Positions 8,908 through 17,289 are shown, numbered from the stretch's first letter. The stretch is 60,615 nucleotides of DNA from JBOICV01 sp050740255 (GCA_050740255.1 JBOICV010000004.1:1-60615), one strand, 5' to 3'. A program made the numbers and translations. The notes: a model not told the origin generated them from the letters alone.

Positions 8908-9720
8908 ATGACCATGACGGCTGCAGCGGGTGTTCGCCTTGGGCTCGAGCGCGTGGGCCGCGCGACGGTCGGCTGGTTGGAAGAACTCGGCTATGCCGCC
9001 GCGCTGCTGGTCGAAGCCTTGTACTGGGTATTGTTTGGCTGGCGGCGGCGGCAGACGGTGCGGCCGGCGCCGGTTTTCGCGGAGATGATGGAAATCGGCG
9101 TGCGGGCGATTCCGATCGTGAGTCTGCTGCTGTTCACCATCGGTGTGATGCTCGCCATCCAGGGCGTGGCGACACTCAAAATCTTCGGCGCCGAGTCGCG
9201 GGTCATTCCAGCCGTGGCCTTGTCTGTGACCCGTGAATTTTCGCCGCTGATCGTGGGGATTCTGGTGGCAGGCCGATCCGGCTCCGCGCTGGCGGCGCGC
9301 ATTGGCACGATGCAGGTATCGCAGGAAATCGACGCGCTGCGCGTCATCGGCGTCAGTCCCGTGCGCTATCTGGTGGCGCCGGCGCTCCTGGCCTTGCTGG
9401 TGATGCTGCCGATGCTGACCATACTGGGTGACGCTGTCGGCATTCTGGGCAGCGCGCTGTTTTCGGCGCCGGTGCTGGATATTGATCTTCGCGCCTATTA
9501 CCAGGCGACCGTCGAGTCGCTCGAGCCTTTCGACCTCATGCAAGGCCTGGCCAAGAGCTTCGTCTTCGCCATGCTCGTGGCGCTGGTCGGCGCCAGCACC
9601 GGCTTTGCGGTCTCCGGTGGCGCGGAGGCGGTGGGACGCGCCGCCACGCGTGCCGTAGTGACGTCGATCAGCGCCATCATCCTGGCGGACATGGTGTTCA
9701 GCTATTTTCTGAACCGTTGA
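8908..9720 (+). CDS. mlaE: MlaE-family lipid ABC transporter permease
   Basis: A 270-residue inner-membrane permease of the MlaE (DUF140) family with five to six hydrophobic segments. The family hallmark REFSPLIVGILVAGRSGSA lies near residues 110-128, followed by the coupling-helix region QEIDALRVIGVSP. It has a longer N-terminal amphipathic part (residues 1-60) than Escherichia coli MlaE. With MlaF and MlaD it forms the complex that moves phospholipids between inner membrane and periplasm. It starts immediately after the STAS gene and is followed one base later by the ATPase. Confidence 0.9.
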   Translation: MTMTAAAGVRLGLERVGRATVGWLEELGYAAALLVEALYWVLFGWRRRQTVRPAPVFAEMMEIGVRAIPIVSLLLFTIGVMLAIQGVATLKIFGAESRVIPAVALSVTREFSPLIVGILVAGRSGSALAARIGTMQVSQEIDALRVIGVSPVRYLVAPALLALLVMLPMLTILGDAVGILGSALFSAPVLDIDLRAYYQATVESLEPFDLMQGLAKSFVFAMLVALVGASTGFAVSGGAEAVGRAATRAVVTSISAIILADMVFSYFLNR

Positions 9721-9721
9721 C

Positions 9722-10537
9722 ATGGACTTCGCCACCGCCGACGCAGCATCACCGGCCGTTGCGGTGCGCGACCTAGTCACGCATTACGGCAAGCGCGAGA
9801 TTCTGCATGGCGTGAACCTGCGCGTGGCGCCGGGCGAGATCCGCGTCATCATGGGCGGCAGCGGCTCGGGCAAGAGCACCTTGTTGCGCTATCTGCTGGG
9901 ACTGGGCCGGCCCACGCGCGGCAGCATCAGCCTGCTCGGGAACGACATCACGCGCCTGACTGACTACGAGCTGGATCAGTTACGTAAGGAGATCGGCGTC
10001 TCATTTCAGGGCGGTGCGCTGTTTTCCTCGATGACGGTCGGTGAGAACGTGGCGCTGCCGCTGCGCGAGCACGCCAAAGTAGACGAGAACACCTTGCGCA
10101 TCATGGTGCGCCTGAAACTTGAACTGGTGAATCTCGCCGGCTTCGAGGATCTGATGCCGGCGCAGCTCTCCGGCGGCATGATCAAGCGCGCGGCGCTGGC
10201 GCGCGCGATCGCGCTCGATCCCAAACTGCTGTTCTTCGACGAGCCCTCGGCCGGGCTCGATCCGGTGATCTCGGCCGAGCTGGATGAAACCATCCTAACC
10301 TTGCGCGATGCGCTGAAAATGACCATCGTGGTGGTGACTCACGAACTGGAGAGCGCCTTCAAGATCGCCGACCGTATTACCATGCTGGATGGGGGCAAGG
10401 TGTTGATGACCGGCAGCGTGGAGGAAATCCGCGGCAGCGATCAGCCGCGCATCCGCGATCTGCTCAACCGCCGGCCGCAGCGGGCGGAGGTGAACGCGGA
10501 CGATTATTTGCAAAGACTCACTGAGGAACGGGCTTGA
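9722..10537 (+). CDS. mlaF: MlaF-family ABC transporter ATPase
   Basis: A 271-residue ATP-binding subunit. Walker A is GGSGSGKST (residues 45-53), the signature is QLSGGMIKRAALARAIA, and Walker B is KLLFFDEPSAGLDP. Residue lengths and the LSGGM signature are those of the MlaF/MKL group rather than of drug exporters. It drives lipid movement through MlaE, with the STAS protein as probable regulatory partner. Its stop overlaps the TTG start of the next gene. Confidence 0.92.
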   Translation: MDFATADAASPAVAVRDLVTHYGKREILHGVNLRVAPGEIRVIMGGSGSGKSTLLRYLLGLGRPTRGSISLLGNDITRLTDYELDQLRKEIGVSFQGGALFSSMTVGENVALPLREHAKVDENTLRIMVRLKLELVNLAGFEDLMPAQLSGGMIKRAALARAIALDPKLLFFDEPSAGLDPVISAELDETILTLRDALKMTIVVVTHELESAFKIADRITMLDGGKVLMTGSVEEIRGSDQPRIRDLLNRRPQRAEVNADDYLQRLTEERA

Positions 10538-11469
10538 AGCGCGACAATATCAATTACGCCGCGGTCGGCGCCTTCGTAGTGCTGATGCTGGCGCTGCTGG
10601 CCGGCGCACTGTATGTGCTGACCGGTGGCCGTGGCGCTACTGACGAGTACCTTGTGTACTACGGCAACGTCGGCGGTCTGGAGTACGGCACTCCGGTTTA
10701 TCACGGGGGCTACAAGATCGGCCAGGTAGTGGGGGTCACGGCCTTGCTCGGCAAGAAAACAGCCCGCGTGCGCTACCGCGTGCGACTGGAAGTTAAACGC
10801 AACTGGCCGATACGCCGCGACAGTGTCGCGGCAATCGCCTCGGCCGGTTTGCTAGGGGACGTTTCGGTCCAGATCTTGCAAGGTGTTTCGCCGCAGCGGC
10901 TGCAACCCGGCGAGGAGATCAAAGGTCAGGAAGGCACCGATGTATTCTCTGCCTTCAACGAACTCGCGGTGGAGGTAAAGGCACTGACCCAGGGCAGCCT
11001 GAAGCCGTTGGTGGAACAGTTAAACAGCACGCTCGGCCAAGGTGTGCCCGCCGCCGTCGAAGAGCTGAACCGCTTGCTCGTATCATTGAATCGCAGCGCC
11101 GCAAGTCTTGAGCAGGTGCTGGGTCCGCAAAACCAGCAACAGCTCGCACAAGTCCTGCAACGCACCAACTTGGCGGCCGACAATGCGCAACAGCTTGCGG
11201 CCGAACTCAAGCAGACTCGCAGCCAGGTAGATGCCCTGCTGGTGCAAGCCAATGCGATACTGACGGAGAACCGGCCGGACCTGAACCAGTCGGTGCGGGA
11301 ACTGCGCGTCAGCCTGCAAGCCGTATCAGAGCGTATTGATTCGATCATGGAGCAGCTCGACGCGACCAGCCGCAATGTGCAGGAGTTCAGCCGGGAGATT
11401 CGCAACAACCCCGGCCGCTTGTTGTCCGGCGAAAATCCCAAGGACCAGGTCGAGGGCAAGAAAAAGTGA
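10534..11469 (+). CDS. mlaD: MlaD/MCE-domain lipid-binding protein
   Basis: A 311-residue periplasmic protein anchored by one N-terminal helix (residues 8-28). The MCE domain spans about 38-115, with the strand VGGLEYGTPVYHGGYKIGQV. A long helical C-terminal part (about 130-290) rich in Q, N and L follows; such helices in MCE proteins can form a tube toward the outer membrane. This tail is much longer than in Escherichia coli MlaD (183 residues) and is closer to the PqiB/Mce style. The start is TTG at 10534, overlapping the MlaF stop by four bases. Confidence 0.88.
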   Translation: MKRDNINYAAVGAFVVLMLALLAGALYVLTGGRGATDEYLVYYGNVGGLEYGTPVYHGGYKIGQVVGVTALLGKKTARVRYRVRLEVKRNWPIRRDSVAAIASAGLLGDVSVQILQGVSPQRLQPGEEIKGQEGTDVFSAFNELAVEVKALTQGSLKPLVEQLNSTLGQGVPAAVEELNRLLVSLNRSAASLEQVLGPQNQQQLAQVLQRTNLAADNAQQLAAELKQTRSQVDALLVQANAILTENRPDLNQSVRELRVSLQAVSERIDSIMEQLDATSRNVQEFSREIRNNPGRLLSGENPKDQVEGKKK

Positions 11470-12143
11470 CGCGGCACATTCTGCTTGGAAGCATCAGCCT
11501 GCTGCTGGCGGCTTGCAGTATCGTGAGCAGCGAGCCGCCGCCGGCAGAGCACTTCTACCGCTTCGAAATCCCAAATCCGAAACCACAAACCGCCACGCCC
11601 GCCATCGGCGGTTTGTTGGTGGTGGACGCCCTGGAGGCGCCTGCGGTTTATACCCGACGCGCCATCGTGTACAGCGAAGACCCCCAGCACCTCGCTTTGC
11701 AGGAATATCACTACCATCTCTGGACCGACCCGCCGCCGCGCTTGCTGCAGCAGGCACTGGTGGAGTATTTGCGCCAGGCGCAGATGGCGGCGACCGTCAC
11801 CGATGAAGCGGGTCGCGCGCAATGGGACTACCGCATCAACGGCCGCTTGTTGCGCTTCGAACGCCTGCGTGTAGCGCAAGGCTGGCAGGTTGCGGCGGAA
11901 CTGGAGTTGCGCGTAGATGCGCGCAACGGCACGCGCCCGCTGCTGGTGAAGAACTACGCGCGCCAAATGGCGGCTAACGGCGATAGCATGGAAGCCACCG
12001 TGCAGGCGTTCTCGGCCGCGGTGGCCGAGATATTTGCGAATTTTTCCAGCGATCTTCGCGCGGTGCTGCCACCGGCTGCGCAGTCATCAGCGGCCAGCAA
12101 GCCGGTTACGGCGCCGCATCCAAAGCCTGCTGCAAGCCGTTAG
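11466..12143 (+). CDS. ABC-type transport auxiliary lipoprotein (PqiC/YmbA-like)
   Basis: A 225-residue lipoprotein. The signal sequence ends in the lipobox LLAAC with Cys17 as the lipidation site. The body matches the ABC_trans_aux family (PqiC), with YRFEIP near the start, and it is predicted to sit in the outer membrane as the docking partner of the MCE protein. The start is GTG 11466, which overlaps the stop of the MCE gene by four bases. This gene takes the place of MlaA/MlaC, so the operon is a hybrid of Mla-like inner-membrane parts and Pqi-like envelope parts. Confidence 0.8.
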   Translation: MTRHILLGSISLLLAACSIVSSEPPPAEHFYRFEIPNPKPQTATPAIGGLLVVDALEAPAVYTRRAIVYSEDPQHLALQEYHYHLWTDPPPRLLQQALVEYLRQAQMAATVTDEAGRAQWDYRINGRLLRFERLRVAQGWQVAAELELRVDARNGTRPLLVKNYARQMAANGDSMEATVQAFSAAVAEIFANFSSDLRAVLPPAAQSSAASKPVTAPHPKPAASR

Positions 12144-12182
12144 GCACGATGGCGGTTTGATTTATCTTTCTCGGGGAATGGA

Positions 12183-14312
12183 ATGAACGCGACTCGCTGG
12201 CTGGTTCTGGCCGTGTTAGCTACTCTCGTGGCCTGCTACTTCGTTTTCGATCTGGGCATGTACTTCAGCCTCGAATACTTCAAGGCGAAGCAGGCCATGA
12301 TCATGGACTACTACGCGGCGCATCGCGTGGCGACGGTGTTGGGTTTCCTCGGCGTCTACGTGGCTGTTACCGCGCTCTCGCTACCCGGCGCCGCGCTGAT
12401 GACGCTGATCGCCGGCGCGATCTTCGGCTTGCTATGGGGCACGGTCATCGTGTCTTTTGCCTCGTCCATCGGTGCGACGCTGGCGATGCTGGTCGCGCGT
12501 TATCTGTTCCGCGACGCGGTCCAGCGGAAATTCGGGGCGCAGCTCAAACCGATCAATGACGGGGTCGCGAAGGAGGGCGCTTTCTATCTCTTTACGCTGC
12601 GCCTGGTACCGCTATTTCCGTTCTTCCTGATCAATCTTGTGATGGGACTTACGCCAATAAAGGCACGGACATTTTATTGGGTGAGCCAGCTCGGCATGCT
12701 CGCCGGCACGCTTGTCTACGTGAATGCGGGTACGCAAATCGCTCAAATCGACTCGCTCGGCGGCCTGCTCTCGCCCAAGCTGATCGGCGCCTTCGTGCTG
12801 CTGGGTATCTTCCCGTTAATCGCCAAGAAAATTGTGGATTTCGTCAAGGCAGGGCGCGTATATCGCGGTTTCAAAAAGCCACGCAAATTAGACCGCAATC
12901 TGATCGTGATCGGCGCTGGCTCCGCCGGCCTGGTGACTGCATACATCGCTGCTGCGGTGAAAGCCAAGGTCACACTGATTGAAAAGCACCAGATGGGCGG
13001 CGATTGCCTCAACACCGGCTGCGTACCCTCCAAGGCGCTAATCCGCTCAGCGAAGTTCATGGAGCATGTGCGCCGCGCACAGGAATTCGGCATTAAATCC
13101 GCCAGCGCGGAGCTGGATTTCGCCGAGGTCATGGAGCGGGTGCAGAAAATCATCAAGACGATCGAGCCGCACGATTCGGTGGCGCGTTATACCGAGCTGG
13201 GGGTGGAGTGCATCCACGGCGCCGCCACCATCAAAGACCCCTGGACGGTCGAGGTCAACGGCAAGCAGCTAACCGCACGCAATCTGGTGATTGCGGCGGG
13301 CGCGCGCCCTTTCGTGCCGCCGATCAAGGGTATCGAGCAGGTCAAAGTCTGGACCTCGGACAACGTCTGGGAGCTGCGCGTATTGCCCAAACGCCTCTGT
13401 GTGCTGGGTGGCGGGCCCATCGGCTCGGAACTGACTCAGGCTTTTGCGCGCCTGGGCAGCCAGGTTACGCAGATCGAAATGCTGCCACGCATTCTGGTGC
13501 GCGAAGACCCGGAAATCTCGGAGATGGTGGCCAAGCGCTTCGAGCACGAAGGAATTGCGGTTCTTACCGGCCACAAGGCCAAGGAAATCAGGATCATCAA
13601 CGGCCAGAAGACACTGGTCTGTGAATACCTGGGCGACGACGTGCTGATTGATTTCGATGAGCTGCTCTGTGCGGTGGGCCGGGTCGCCAATCTCAAGGGC
13701 TATGGCTTGGAGGAGCTGGGCGTGCGTGTGGGCAAGACGGTGGAGGTCAATGAGTTCCTGCAAACCAATTTCCCCAATATCTCCGCCTGTGGTGATGTCG
13801 CCGGACCTTATCAGTTCACCCACACCGCAGCGCATCAGGCCTGGTATGCGTCGGTGAATTCTCTATTTGGCCAGTTCAGGAAATTCAAGGCCGACTATTC
13901 CGTGATTCCCTGGGCCACCTTCACCGAACCCGAGGTCGCGCGCGTAGGTTTGAACGAGCTGGAGGCAAAAGAAAAGAATATCCCCTACGAAGTCACGACC
14001 TACCACATCGACGATCTCGACCGCGCTATTGCCGACAGCGAGGCGCACGGCGTGGTGAAAGTCCTGACCGTGCCGGGCAAGGACAAGATTCTGGGCGTGA
14101 CCATTGCCGGCGAGCACGCCGGCGATCTCATCGCCGAATACATCCTGGCGATGCGCCACGGCCTCGGCTTGAACAAGATTCTCGGCACCATCCACATTTA
14201 TCCGACGCTGGCCGAAGCCAACAAATTTGCTGCCGGCGAATGGAAGCGGGCGCACGCGCCGCAATGGGCACTGAACATCCTGCAGAAATATCACGCCTGG
14301 CGTTTGACCTAG
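12183..14312 (+). CDS. Fusion of TVP38/TMEM64 membrane domain and FAD-dependent disulfide oxidoreductase
   Basis: A 709-residue two-domain protein. Residues 1-225 form a TVP38/TMEM64 (VTT/DedA-like) membrane domain with the re-entrant region SLPGAALMTLIAGAIFG. Residues 238-709 are a class I pyridine-nucleotide disulfide oxidoreductase of the mercuric reductase/dihydrolipoamide dehydrogenase type: FAD motif GAGSAG, redox pair Cys275-Cys280 in CLNTGC, NAD(P)H motif GGGPIGSELTQAFARLG, and C-terminal HIYPTLAE. No mercury-binding cysteine pair is present at the C terminus. The fusion is known in other bacteria but its substrate is not. It is preceded by a clear purine-rich ribosome-binding site (GGGGAATGG). 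Confidence 0.88.
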   Translation: MNATRWLVLAVLATLVACYFVFDLGMYFSLEYFKAKQAMIMDYYAAHRVATVLGFLGVYVAVTALSLPGAALMTLIAGAIFGLLWGTVIVSFASSIGATLAMLVARYLFRDAVQRKFGAQLKPINDGVAKEGAFYLFTLRLVPLFPFFLINLVMGLTPIKARTFYWVSQLGMLAGTLVYVNAGTQIAQIDSLGGLLSPKLIGAFVLLGIFPLIAKKIVDFVKAGRVYRGFKKPRKLDRNLIVIGAGSAGLVTAYIAAAVKAKVTLIEKHQMGGDCLNTGCVPSKALIRSAKFMEHVRRAQEFGIKSASAELDFAEVMERVQKIIKTIEPHDSVARYTELGVECIHGAATIKDPWTVEVNGKQLTARNLVIAAGARPFVPPIKGIEQVKVWTSDNVWELRVLPKRLCVLGGGPIGSELTQAFARLGSQVTQIEMLPRILVREDPEISEMVAKRFEHEGIAVLTGHKAKEIRIINGQKTLVCEYLGDDVLIDFDELLCAVGRVANLKGYGLEELGVRVGKTVEVNEFLQTNFPNISACGDVAGPYQFTHTAAHQAWYASVNSLFGQFRKFKADYSVIPWATFTEPEVARVGLNELEAKEKNIPYEVTTYHIDDLDRAIADSEAHGVVKVLTVPGKDKILGVTIAGEHAGDLIAEYILAMRHGLGLNKILGTIHIYPTLAEANKFAAGEWKRAHAPQWALNILQKYHAWRLT

Positions 14313-14355
14313 GCGCTAGACGCGGCCGTCAATAAGGCGCATCCTTAGCTCAGGG

Positions 14356-14457
14356 CTGGTCGTTGCAACAACGATCAGGTGCATGCACACGGACCCGACT
14401 CCTGGATGGACCGGAGGCGGGGGTCTCCGGAAAAAAAGTAACCGGAGAACGTGCGCC
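14356..14457 (+). promoter_or_regulatory. Structured leader with RBS-masking switch
   Basis: The leader of the next gene holds an 11-pair hairpin with a CAA loop at 14356-14378 and the palindrome GTGCATGCAC just after. Then CCGGAG (14411-14416), CTCCGG (14425-14430) and CCGGAG again (14442-14447) occur in series. CTCCGG can pair with the first copy, leaving the second free, or with the second copy, which holds the GGAG ribosome-binding site. The two hairpins exclude each other. The pairing is seen in the sequence; a regulatory role is inferred. Confidence 0.45.
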
Positions 14458-14691
14458 ATGCTCAAGAGCTATCTCTTGTTTCACAGCGTTGTATTGGTGG
14501 GAACCTGGGCGAAAGTCGCCTATTCCCTGTTAAGCGACTACGGCTGGAATACGAGTTTTCTGCAGGTATCGGCGGCAGTATTGGTCGGTTATGTAGCGGG
14601 GTGCTGCGCGGTGGCCATACTGTTCACTTTATTTCTACTGCGCAGCCGCGGCTCTGACGCGACTGGGGTTAGCGCTCCGCAAACGCAGTAG
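14458..14691 (+). CDS. Small membrane protein, paralogue 1 of a tandem pair
   Basis: A 77-residue protein with two hydrophobic helices (about residues 3-22 and 35-60) and a basic, polar tail. I start it at ATG 14458, which follows GGAG by ten bases; a longer reading from 14383 would add a proline- and glycine-rich, unstructured stretch covering the leader hairpins. The helix pattern and the motif L-x-x-x-G-W-x-[ST]-x-x-L-Q-x-x-x-x-x-x-x-G-Y-V match the neighbouring gene at 14817. No known family recognised. Confidence 0.6.
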   Translation: MLKSYLLFHSVVLVGTWAKVAYSLLSDYGWNTSFLQVSAAVLVGYVAGCCAVAILFTLFLLRSRGSDATGVSAPQTQ

Positions 14692-14710
14692 ATATATATT
14701 CTGACAACCA

Positions 14711-14754
14711 CTGTCGGCGTCCGCTGACAGCAGCTTCCGTGCGCCAGCGGACAG
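14711..14754 (+). promoter_or_regulatory. Leader hairpins ahead of the second small membrane gene
   Basis: GTCCGCTG (14719-14726) and CAGCGGAC (14745-14752) form a perfect eight-pair stem. CTGTC (14711-14715) can instead pair with GACAG (14726-14730), which uses part of the same bases. There is no T-tract after the stem, so it does not look like a simple terminator of the preceding gene. Role unproven. Confidence 0.35.
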
Positions 14755-14816
14755 TAATTGCGCCCATGTTCTTCTAGGCTGATTTCCATGGCCAGCTTCG
14801 CGAGAAGGAGGGTGCC

Positions 14817-15083
14817 ATGGTGGTCAGGAACTGTGTGATTTACTCGACCTTGTTTCTTGCGATATGGGCGGGCATCGCCTGGCATCTGCTGGCTCAACTC
14901 GGTTGGAGTAGCAGCGAGTTGCAAACCGTTGCCGGCCTCGGCCTTGGCTATGTATTCGGCGGGCTTACGACCTTGGCTGTCTTCTCCACGCGTTCGGATA
15001 GGCGCGCAACTCCAAACTGTCGGTCGATTCAGGAACACAAGCAAAAAATAGTTCGTACCAGACTCCGGCTTTCGCCGGGGTGA
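14817..15083 (+). CDS. Small membrane protein, paralogue 2 of a tandem pair
   Basis: An 88-residue protein with two hydrophobic helices (about 8-27 and 38-57). A strong ribosome-binding site (AAGGAGG) precedes ATG 14817. It aligns over its first 60 residues with the product of 14458, sharing the G-W-S-S-x-x-L-Q core and the GYVFGGL helix start. Its last dozen codons run into half of a dispersed palindromic repeat (15059-15084), so the tail is probably repeat-derived and the ancestral protein shorter. Function unknown. Confidence 0.6.
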   Translation: MVVRNCVIYSTLFLAIWAGIAWHLLAQLGWSSSELQTVAGLGLGYVFGGLTTLAVFSTRSDRRATPNCRSIQEHKQKIVRTRLRLSPG

Positions 15084-15084
15084 T
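15059..15084. repeat. Half copy of a dispersed palindromic repeat
   Basis: CCGGCTTTCGCCGGGGTGA at this site matches one arm of the two complete elements at 30847-30913 and 49231-49298. It sits across the stop codon of the upstream small gene, between convergent genes. Confidence 0.6.
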
Positions 15085-15090
15085 GGCCTA

Positions 15091-17262
15091 TCAGCGCAAC
15101 GTAAATTTCCAGCAGCGATGGGGCGGTGGCGGGCGCTTGAAGTCCTCATCCAGGGTGTGGGTGGTAATGTCCTGTGCCGTCAGTTGCGCCAGCGCCGCTT
15201 GGTCGAGCTTGAAGCGACGCCGATTGGTGGAGAAGTAGAGTGTGCCGCCCGGCGCGAGCAGCCTCGCAGCGAGCCGGATCAGTTCCACATGGTCGCGCTG
15301 CACATCGAGCGTCTCCTCCATGCGCTTCGAGTTGGAGAACGTGGGCGGGTCCAGCAGAATCAGGTCGAATAACTGCGGTTTGCGTGAATCCGCCTGCTCC
15401 TGCAACCACAGCAGACAATCTGCCTGTTGCAAAACATGCGCAGCCTTTCGTGCCGGCGATGTCGTCCGGCGCTCCAACAGCGTTGCCCTGAAACCATTCA
15501 ACTCAAGATTGTTCGCGGCCCAGTCCAGATAGGTTGCCGACATATCCACTGACAGCGTGCTGTTGGCGCCGCCCATGGCGGCGTGCACGGTCGCGGTAGC
15601 GGTGTAGCAGAAAAGATTGAGAAAGCGTTTGTCCTTTGCCTCGGTCTGGAGCCGGTGCCGCAGCGGCCGGTGGTCGAGAAACAAGCCGGTGTCGAGATAA
15701 TCGTCCAGATTTACCCAGAGCCGGCAGGCGTGCTCCTCGATTTCCAGAAAATGCTTACGCTCATCCTGGCGTTCATACTGATCCCGGCCCCGCTGCGGTT
15801 TGCGCAGTTTGTAATGAATGCGTGCCGCCGGCACGTCAAAGATTTCCTGCAAGGCCGCCAGAGCTTCGCGCAAGCGGCGCTCGGCGCGCACGACATCGAC
15901 GTGTTTCGGAGGCGCATATTCCTGGACGTGCAGGTGCAGTTCGTCTGACTGATAAACGTCCACCGCCACCGCATAGTCGTGCAGCTCGGCGTCGTACACG
16001 CGGTAGCAACCGATTTCGCGCCGCCGCGCCCATTTGCTGAGGTGCTTGTGGTTTTTGCGCACGCGGTTGGCGAAATCCGCGGCAGCCTCAGTGCTGATCC
16101 GCGCCTCTGCCCGAATGTCGAATAGCAGCAGCTTGCAAGGCAGTGGACCGTTATACAGCGCATACATCTTGTCGGCACTCAGGCCGAGGCGCGGGCCGAG
16201 ATCGGGACGGGCGGTGAACACCGCCACGCGCCAGCCGGCGAAATGCTGTCTGAGCGTCGTGCCCAGCAGGCTGTAGAGCTTGATGATTTGCATCTCATCG
16301 CCGAGCCGTTCGCCATACGGCGGATTGGTGATAAGCAAGCCGGGTTGCGCGCCGATCGGCCGCGCCTCGGTCAGGTCGCCACGTTCGAAGCGCAGTTTTT
16401 CGGCGAAACCAGCGCGCCGAGCGTTCGCCTGCGCAGCCTCGATCGCGGCCTGATCCGCATCCCGCCCCAGTAGTTCGGGCAGGGCACGTTTCAGCCCCTC
16501 CTGCTTTCGCAGCTCAGCTTCTTCTTTCAGGTCTTGCCAAAGTTTGGGTAGATGCTGTTGCCATCGTTCGAAGCCGAAGCGCTCACGTTGCAGTCCCGGC
16601 GCCGTATCGCTAGCCATCAAAGCCGCTTCCAGCAGCAAGGTGCCCGAACCGCACATCGGATCGAGCAGGGACGCACCTTGGGCCGCGAATGCAGGCCAGC
16701 CGGCGCGCACTAACAGCGCGGCGGCGAGCGTCTCGCGTAGCGGTGCTTCCACTCCGGCGCGCCGATAGCCGCGCCGGTGCAGGCTTTCGCCGGAAAGATC
16801 GAGACTCAGGCTGGCGTGATCGCCGTCGAGATGCAGATGTAGGCGCCAGTCGGGTTGTTCCGTGTCCACGTCCGGCCGCGTGCCGCCGCGCTCACGGAAA
16901 CGATCGGCTACGCCATCCTTGGCCTTGAGCGCGGCGTAGTGGGTATGGGTCAGCGCCGAGCTGCGCCCGGCGACTTGGACGGCGAAACTGTCTTGCGCGC
17001 TGAAATGTTCTTCCCAGGGCAAGGCGTGCGCGGCGGCATAGAGATCCTCAGCACCGGCCAGGGGGAAGCGCGACAACGGCAACAGCACCCGGCTGGCGAG
17101 ACGCGACCACAGACAGGCGCGGTAAGCCGTTTCCAGCGTGCCGGAAAATTCGACGCCGCCGATTTTTTCCTTGACGCTATCCGCGCCGAAGCTGCGCAGT
17201 TCGTCGGCCAGCAAAGGCTCTACGCCGCGCGCGGCGCTGGCAAAAAACTGCAAGGAATTCAA
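15091..17262 (-). CDS. rlmL: Bifunctional 23S rRNA methyltransferase RlmKL
   Basis: A 723-residue fusion that makes m2G2445 and m7G2069 in 23S rRNA. The N terminus holds a THUMP domain (about 45-155), then the RlmL domain with SAM motif DPMCGSGTLLLEAA and catalytic NPPYGERLG. The RlmK domain covers about 440-723, with NLFCYTATATVHAA and LILLDPPTFSNS. Length and order agree with gammaproteobacterial RlmKL (702 residues in Escherichia coli). It follows the GspE-like gene by 27 bases on the same strand. Confidence 0.95.
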   Translation of the reverse strand: MNSLQFFASAARGVEPLLADELRSFGADSVKEKIGGVEFSGTLETAYRACLWSRLASRVLLPLSRFPLAGAEDLYAAAHALPWEEHFSAQDSFAVQVAGRSSALTHTHYAALKAKDGVADRFRERGGTRPDVDTEQPDWRLHLHLDGDHASLSLDLSGESLHRRGYRRAGVEAPLRETLAAALLVRAGWPAFAAQGASLLDPMCGSGTLLLEAALMASDTAPGLQRERFGFERWQQHLPKLWQDLKEEAELRKQEGLKRALPELLGRDADQAAIEAAQANARRAGFAEKLRFERGDLTEARPIGAQPGLLITNPPYGERLGDEMQIIKLYSLLGTTLRQHFAGWRVAVFTARPDLGPRLGLSADKMYALYNGPLPCKLLLFDIRAEARISTEAAADFANRVRKNHKHLSKWARRREIGCYRVYDAELHDYAVAVDVYQSDELHLHVQEYAPPKHVDVVRAERRLREALAALQEIFDVPAARIHYKLRKPQRGRDQYERQDERKHFLEIEEHACRLWVNLDDYLDTGLFLDHRPLRHRLQTEAKDKRFLNLFCYTATATVHAAMGGANSTLSVDMSATYLDWAANNLELNGFRATLLERRTTSPARKAAHVLQQADCLLWLQEQADSRKPQLFDLILLDPPTFSNSKRMEETLDVQRDHVELIRLAARLLAPGGTLYFSTNRRRFKLDQAALAQLTAQDITTHTLDEDFKRPPPPHRCWKFTLR

Positions 17263-17289
17263 ACGATCGCTATCGGTGATGAACGCCGC

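Noticed and set aside
8365..9780. 471-codon minus-strand frame across the STAS and mlaE genes
   Set aside because: Composition is rich in H, R and Q; it crosses three supported genes on the other strand.
10926..11966. 346-codon minus-strand frame opposite mlaD and the lipoprotein gene
   Set aside because: No domain or start signal, and both plus-strand genes have clear motifs.
14411..14437. Intrinsic terminator after the oxidoreductase fusion gene
   Set aside because: The stem CCGGAG/CTCCGG is followed by A residues, not T, on the plus strand, so it is better read as part of a leader switch.
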